Below, piece after piece: positions 59,942-64,000 of a DNA stretch of 64,000 bases. Position 1 is the stretch's first letter. Every line of letters begins with the position of its first letter. The DNA is taken from assembly GCA_030536255.1 (NCBI GenBank), contig JAUNQI010000003.1, forward strand, positions 60,558 through 124,557, read 5' to 3'. Source of the DNA: Eubacteriales bacterium. GTDB lineage: Bacteria; Bacillota; Clostridia; Oscillospirales; Oscillospiraceae. The notes below the pieces were generated by a model, which did no database searches, had not been told where the DNA came from, and worked only from the letters and a program-made list of their open reading frames with translations. A program made the translations under genes and the position numbers.

Positions 59942-61846
59942 TCACTTCCTGCAGGAAAACAGGATCACCTGTCTTTCCCGTGCTATTTCCTCTAAAAGCT
60001 TCATAGCCTGTTCGTAGCGCTCGTCATCCAGATTGACGAGCGCGTCGTCTATTATCAGAGGACAAGGTTCGCCGTCCGGAAGTGCCAGCTCACATACGGC
60101 AAGACGAACAGCAAGATAAAGGAGATCCGCTGTTCCTGCCGACAGATATTCTGAATCACGTGCCACCACATCATCTTTTGCTTTGGCTTTTGCCGAAAAA
60201 TCTTTATCCAGGAGAATATTCTCGTATTTTCCTCCCGTAACAAAGGACATATATTGTGCAGCAATCTCTCCCAATTTTGGTGAAAACCGGCTTTGTATTT
60301 CGTCATCCGCTTCACGAAGTGCTGTAAGAGCCATTCCGATTGCATCATATTCTTCCTGAAGCTTACTGCGTTCACTTTTCAGACAATTCAGTTCCCCGCG
60401 CAATACTATCGGATCTCCCAGTACAGCCAGCCTGCTTTCTTCTGCAGCTACTGTTGCCGTAAGTTGTGTTGTAAGTGCTCTTTGCGCAGCAAGCTGCTTC
60501 CCCAGTCTGGCTGCCTCCGAGCTTCCTCCGACAAAATCAAGCTCTTCTGCAGCTTTTCCTTCAAGATCCCCGAGATGCTCTCCTGCTTTTTCAACTGCAG
60601 CAGCCGTTGCTCTGACCTTCTCTGCAGCTTTCTGAGTTGCTATACAAAGTGCGTGATGAGCATCCAGATGGTCTGTAATCTGTTCCGGCGTACTGGCTGC
60701 ATATTTTCTCAGAATCTGAGAGATTCTTTCTTGTGCGATTCGAGAACTTCGGTAGGAAGAAATAAATCTGAAAAGAAAAACGATTGCAGCAACACTGACT
60801 ACGGCACAGGCAATAATCACTGTTAAATAGCGAAAAAAATTTTCGTAGATAATTGCTCCCACAGCTGCCAGCATAAGCAGAATGATAACCGGGATAACAG
60901 AGAACGTACCGGCGATATTATGCTGAAGTAATTCAACTTCTTGAAGATCGTTCTCCGCTTCAGCTTCCACTTCCTCTGACGGACGTGAACCGAACACTGA
61001 ACGGCGAAGTTCTTCTCTGCAATCATCCAGCTCACTGAGAGCTTTGTTCTGCTCCTCAATCAGCTTTCTCTCTTCATTTCTAGCTTCAGTAAGTCCGCCA
61101 ATGATTGCTTTTCTGTGCTGCTTTCTTGCCTCAGTCACTGCATTTTCAAGCGAAATGCACTCCATTCTGGATACTGCCAGCTGTTCTTCAAGTTCATCCA
61201 GCTTTTCCGCCGACTGATTCACCGATTCAAGCTGAATAGAAAGATCCTCAATTTTCTGATCCATTTCCGGAATGAGTCCACGGCGATTCAGCTTCCGCCT
61301 TCTCTGCCAGATTTGGAGTCTTTCTTCTGCTTCCGAAAACGAAGTTTCCTCTTCTCCGGTCGAAATAATAGCCTGAATCCTTTTTTCCAGTTCCGGACTG
61401 CCAGTCAGTGCCGCAGATCCCTGTTCTACGAATGCAGACCGACAGAATACATCTCTGGATACACCGGTCAGCTGCTCTCCGCATGAGGCTCCGGTAATTC
61501 CTTTTACAGGTGTTGATGTTCCCGTATATTCCGCAGAAAACACCTGCATCGGAGCATTTCTGCTCCGCGTCGTTCGGGTAAGAGTAATGTCACACCTATC
61601 CGACGTTAATTCCATCATTCCTTCCATGGGAGCTCCGGACCACGGCGCATAATGCTGTTTATCGGGAAGATACCCTTCCCGGGCCCGTTCAGAACTGTCC
61701 ACTCCATAAAGCATTGCTTTAATAAATGCACACCATGTAGACTTTCCTGATTCATTCGGTGCATATATAATATTTAAACCTTCATGAAAAGAGATCGACT
61801 CATTATTAAACTTCCCGAAAGTGGCTGTCAGCTTAGTTATTTTCAT
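59942..61846 (-). CDS. SMC/Rad50-type ATPase, YhaN-like
   Basis: Partner of the nuclease encoded upstream, together resembling SbcCD/YhaO-YhaN. The 634-aa protein opens MKITKLTATFGKFNNESISF and GLNIIYAPNESGKSTWCAFI (Walker A), has two coiled-coil stretches (about 185-300 and 400-520) and ends with a C-terminal ABC region: SAGTADLLYLAVRLA (signature) and LIIDDALVNLDDERY (Walker B, D-loop). Unusually two TM helices occur between the coils (about 318-368), as in YhaN homologues. ATG 61846 lies after GGAGG; it overlaps the end of the upstream gene by 14 bases. Tail-to-tail with comEB with four bases between. Confidence 0.85.
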   Translation of the reverse strand: MKITKLTATFGKFNNESISFHEGLNIIYAPNESGKSTWCAFIKAMLYGVDSSERAREGYLPDKQHYAPWSGAPMEGMMELTSDRCDITLTRTTRSRNAPMQVFSAEYTGTSTPVKGITGASCGEQLTGVSRDVFCRSAFVEQGSAALTGSPELEKRIQAIISTGEEETSFSEAEERLQIWQRRRKLNRRGLIPEMDQKIEDLSIQLESVNQSAEKLDELEEQLAVSRMECISLENAVTEARKQHRKAIIGGLTEARNEERKLIEEQNKALSELDDCREELRRSVFGSRPSEEVEAEAENDLQEVELLQHNIAGTFSVIPVIILLMLAAVGAIIYENFFRYLTVIIACAVVSVAAIVFLFRFISSYRSSRIAQERISQILRKYAASTPEQITDHLDAHHALCIATQKAAEKVRATAAAVEKAGEHLGDLEGKAAEELDFVGGSSEAARLGKQLAAQRALTTQLTATVAAEESRLAVLGDPIVLRGELNCLKSERSKLQEEYDAIGMALTALREADDEIQSRFSPKLGEIAAQYMSFVTGGKYENILLDKDFSAKAKAKDDVVARDSEYLSAGTADLLYLAVRLAVCELALPDGEPCPLIIDDALVNLDDERYEQAMKLLEEIARERQVILFSCRK

Positions 61847-62978
61847 GGCGGACAACCTCCTCTCTGTTATCAAGCGCCGCTAACCCCCAGCGTACAGCCT
61901 GTTCAATCTGCATTTTTGAAAATTCATCCTCAGCCGCATCATACTGCCGTCGCATCTTTGCGAGGAAAATTCCCCTCAGCGTATCGTCACCGGCTCTGTC
62001 CCAGATATCTCTGCAGATCCTGGTAGAATCTGAAAGCGTCAGTTCAAAGAAATACTGCGAAAGATTCTCATAGAGATTCCGTAGCTTTATCGGTGTGTCC
62101 GTTTCCCCTTGAAGAACGATTTTATAAATATCACGGACGGTCTCATCCGGGAGTTCCATCTGAATCGCAAGAAGGGGATCCTTATCCGTCAGATCAACAT
62201 TCAGAATTTCATATTTCCTTAACGATACCGGAACTGTATGAAGCGAGCAGGAAGTCGCTTTCCCGTCTCCGCCGGAGAGTTCAATAATACTGACCGTTTT
62301 TTCTCCGGTCTCATCAAATCCTCTTCCCTCCGGACAGCCTGGCCAGGAGTACCACACGTCTCCTTCCTTCAGGAGCCCGGATGCTCTGTGAATATGTCCA
62401 AGAGCAACAAAGTCCATTCCGCTGTCTGCAATCTGCTGGAGTGTAATCGGATTATATTTTCTATCAGATATTTCCTTTTCTCCGCTGACGACCTCACCAT
62501 GCATACACATGATATTCAGGACACCGTCATTTTTTGCAGTCCTGAATTTTTTCATCACCGGCCCAGAACTTTTATCCGTAAAAGCCGCCCCGAAAACTCT
62601 GAATCCCTGATCTGAAAAATCAAAAAATTCAATCTCATTTTTTGTAAAAACATACACATTCGACGGAAGATCTGCTCTGGCATACGGTGACTTCGAAGAA
62701 TAATAGTCATGATTCCCGGGAGAAATAAAAACCGGAAGAGGAAGATTCCTCAAGACCCGGAAAAGTTCTTCTCCGGTTTCCCGAAAGAAGCTCTCACTGT
62801 CCAGAATATCCCCCGCCAGAAGAAGAATATCAACTTTTTCTTTTACTGCCGCTCTCGCTATTTTCCCCGGCAGTTCCCTCAGTTCCTCGCGGCGTGCCGC
62901 CGCTTTTTCCGGAGAAAGCGCATCAAACGGTGAGTCCAGATGAAGATCTGCCGTATGAAGAATTCTGACTGTGCTCAT
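61833..62978 (-). CDS. Metallophosphoesterase, DNA exonuclease family (YhaO-like)
   Basis: A 381-aa calcineurin-like nuclease. VRILHTADLHLDSPF (D-x-H), LLLAGDILDSESFFRETGEE, VFISPGNHDYYSSKSPY (G-N-H-D), MCMHGEVV and VALGHIHRASGL complete the five metal motifs, as in Mre11/SbcD/YhaO. ATG 62978 is preceded by GAGGTGA. Precedes the YhaN-like ATPase with overlap; the pair likely processes DNA ends. Confidence 0.9.
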   Translation of the reverse strand: MSTVRILHTADLHLDSPFDALSPEKAAARREELRELPGKIARAAVKEKVDILLLAGDILDSESFFRETGEELFRVLRNLPLPVFISPGNHDYYSSKSPYARADLPSNVYVFTKNEIEFFDFSDQGFRVFGAAFTDKSSGPVMKKFRTAKNDGVLNIMCMHGEVVSGEKEISDRKYNPITLQQIADSGMDFVALGHIHRASGLLKEGDVWYSWPGCPEGRGFDETGEKTVSIIELSGGDGKATSCSLHTVPVSLRKYEILNVDLTDKDPLLAIQMELPDETVRDIYKIVLQGETDTPIKLRNLYENLSQYFFELTLSDSTRICRDIWDRAGDDTLRGIFLAKMRRQYDAAEDEFSKMQIEQAVRWGLAALDNREEVVRHENN

Positions 62979-62990
62979 TGTCACCTCAAA

Positions 62991-63758
62991 TTACAAATAT
63001 CTGACTGCTTCTGCATGCTGACACTTTCCGGTATCCGGATCAATATCAAATACACAGCCTTCCATTGCGCATGCCCCCTTGGCAGAATTATACCGTTCCG
63101 GGGGATCTCCCATGAATTTTCCTATACTCTGCTCAGGATCTATTCCCAGGACAGACACTACGGGGCCCGTCATACCGAGATCAGTTATATATCCTGTCCC
63201 GTTCGGCAGGACAACGGCATCTGAGGTCTGAACATGAGTATGCGTCCCCCAGACTGCCGAAGCTTTCCCGTCCAGCATAAATCCCATTGCCTTCTTTTCA
63301 CTTGTCCCCTCTGCATGAAAGTCCACAAGAATTATCTTCTCACGGATCTCATGCATATATCCGTCGGCAATAACAAAAGGATTATCAGTATTGTTATCCA
63401 GTGTAAATCTTCCCAGCAGATTCAGAACACATACATCTCCGAAATCAGTTCTGAACGTATTGATTCCTCTTCCCGGGCACTGCGGACCGTAATTTGCAGG
63501 CCGGAGAACTCTGCGGCGTTCATCAAGATAGGGTTTGAGCTCTGTTCTTGTCCAGGTATGATTTCCCAAAGTAACAACATCTGCCCCGGCTTTGAGAATC
63601 ATATCGATCTGATTCGGCTTTACGCCTACAACATTCGCATTTTCCCCATTCACGATGCAAAAATCTATTTTATTCTCATCTTTGAATTGCTTTAAGCGTT
63701 TTTCAAGGAATAAAAGACCCGGCTCCCCGCATACATCTCCTATTGCAAGTATTCTCAT
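62991..63758 (-). CDS. ymdB: TIGR00282-family metallophosphoesterase YmdB
   Basis: Cyclic-nucleotide phosphodiesterase-like regulator; in Bacillus YmdB affects biofilm and motility gene choice. The 255-aa product has RILAIGDVCGEPG, FCIVNGENANVVGV, VVTLGNHTWTR, LVDFHAEGTSEKKAMGFML and GTHTHVQTSD, all strictly conserved. ATG 63758 is preferred, with GGGGG 11 bases upstream; GTG 63764 is possible. First gene of the minus-strand set ymdB-yhaO-yhaN, starting 12 bases before the nuclease. Confidence 0.95.
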   Translation of the reverse strand: MRILAIGDVCGEPGLLFLEKRLKQFKDENKIDFCIVNGENANVVGVKPNQIDMILKAGADVVTLGNHTWTRTELKPYLDERRRVLRPANYGPQCPGRGINTFRTDFGDVCVLNLLGRFTLDNNTDNPFVIADGYMHEIREKIILVDFHAEGTSEKKAMGFMLDGKASAVWGTHTHVQTSDAVVLPNGTGYITDLGMTGPVVSVLGIDPEQSIGKFMGDPPERYNSAKGACAMEGCVFDIDPDTGKCQHAEAVRYL

Positions 63759-63788
63759 AGGCACTCATCCCCCATTATTAATGGTTTC

Positions 63789-63817
63789 ATTATACATTTT
63801 TATATATAATAATTCAA
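63789..63817 (-). promoter_or_regulatory. Promoter for ymdB
   Basis: Minus strand: -35 TTGAAT (63812-63817), 17-base spacer, -10 TATAAT (63789-63794). Confidence 0.65.
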
Positions 63818-63899
63818 TAGTGTGCGTATAATGAACCGGCGCCAGGTATTGTTCAAATCAAAAAGTTCAAATGAGAATTATAAAAATTTGAAAAAAAGG

Positions 63900-63928
63900 T
63901 TGCATTTGTTGAAAAGGTGTGCTAATAT
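63900..63928 (+). promoter_or_regulatory. Promoter for tRNA-Arg
   Basis: -35 TTGCAT (63900-63905), 17-base spacer, -10 TAATAT (63923-63928); start site near 63935. Confidence 0.55.
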
Positions 63929-63947
63929 ACTCGAGCGATAAAGATAT

Positions 63948-64000
63948 GCGCCGTTAGCTCAGCTGGATAGAGCGTCTGGCTACGGACCAGAAGGTCGGGG
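63948..64000 (+). tRNA. tRNA-Arg (ACG anticodon), truncated by window end
   Basis: Begins GCGCCGT, then TAGCTCAG and the D arm. The anticodon stem CTGG/CCAG region encloses CTACGGA, giving ACG (read as ICG after deamination). The variable, T and acceptor 3' arms lie beyond the window. Confidence 0.9.

Noticed and set aside
59948..59980. Hairpin GGAAAACAGG/CCTGTCTTTCC as terminator of comEB
   Set aside because: It lies within the coding end of the YhaN-like gene, has mismatches and no T-tract, so support is weak.
1..64000. CRISPR arrays, insertion sequences, prophage, toxin-antitoxin pairs and known riboswitch motifs
   Set aside because: No regularly spaced repeats, transposase or integrase motifs, phage structural genes, paired small ORFs or recognisable riboswitch cores were seen.

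Overview
The window looks like a chromosomal segment of an anaerobic, Gram-positive member of the Clostridia (Bacillota). Reasons: a ferredoxin-linked 2-oxoacid oxidoreductase operon, strong AGGAGG-type ribosome binding sites with GTG/TTG starts, YmdB and YhaO/YhaN-type genes, QueH, and sigma-A promoters with 17-base spacers. Base composition is moderate, but about 24.7-32.7 kb is visibly AT-richer. I cannot name a genus. I recognise no insertion sequence, prophage or CRISPR array.

Layout. 1-9 kb: the end of a Nudix hydrolase, an MscL channel with a zinc ribbon, a CapD/PglF-type 4,6-dehydratase, two secreted or anchored proteins, tRNA-Ser, a GT-C-like membrane protein, a CofE-like protein and a lipoprotein. 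9-13.5 kb: a P-loop ATPase followed by the delta-alpha-beta-gamma subunits of a 2-oxoacid:ferredoxin oxidoreductase, then an aldose-1-epimerase-like protein. 13.6-14 kb: tRNA-Val, tRNA-Met and tRNA-Glu. 14-22 kb: a carbohydrate regulon made of a divergent AraC regulator, a binding protein, two permeases, and a single-chain fusion of a GH65 phosphorylase with beta-phosphoglucomutase. 22-24 kb: a cyclase-family hydrolase and a PHP phosphatase.

24-35.7 kb, plus strand: a surface-polymer locus. An acyltransferase is followed by a tightly overlapping set: a small membrane protein, a YidC-like domain fused to a CDP-glycerol glycerophosphotransferase-like domain, a LicC-like nucleotidyltransferase, PEP mutase with an N-terminal cytidylyltransferase, a short iron alcohol dehydrogenase and phosphonopyruvate decarboxylase. 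A sulfatase/LTA-synthase-like membrane protein and an Fkp-type fucokinase/GDP-fucose pyrophosphorylase follow. The enzymes read as PEP to phosphonopyruvate to phosphonoacetaldehyde to 2-hydroxyethylphosphonate, then CMP activation and transfer to a surface polymer. This is the most unusual system in the window.

35.7-59.3 kb, minus strand: one long unidirectional run of 22 genes, with 4-base overlaps or short gaps, for a nonulosonic-acid-containing glycan. It holds queH, galU, a Wzz-like protein, a PglC-like transferase, a GT4, Wzy, Wzx, a GT-B-like transferase, LegB, a sugar amidotransferase, a GT-C-like protein, a PtmE-like CBS/nucleotidyltransferase, NeuA, NeuC and NeuB. Among these sit two paralogous ATP-grasp enzymes, a glycerate kinase, an MBL-fold protein, an SDR and a GT2. 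No LegC aminotransferase or LegH acetyltransferase is present, so the final sugar is not a standard legionaminic acid made from this locus alone. The two surface loci converge on a bidirectional terminator at 35.71-35.75 kb.

59.4-64 kb: dCMP deaminase, a YhaN-like ATPase, a YhaO-like nuclease, YmdB and the start of a tRNA-Arg gene. Two divergent promoter pairs have shared or abutting palindromic -35 boxes.
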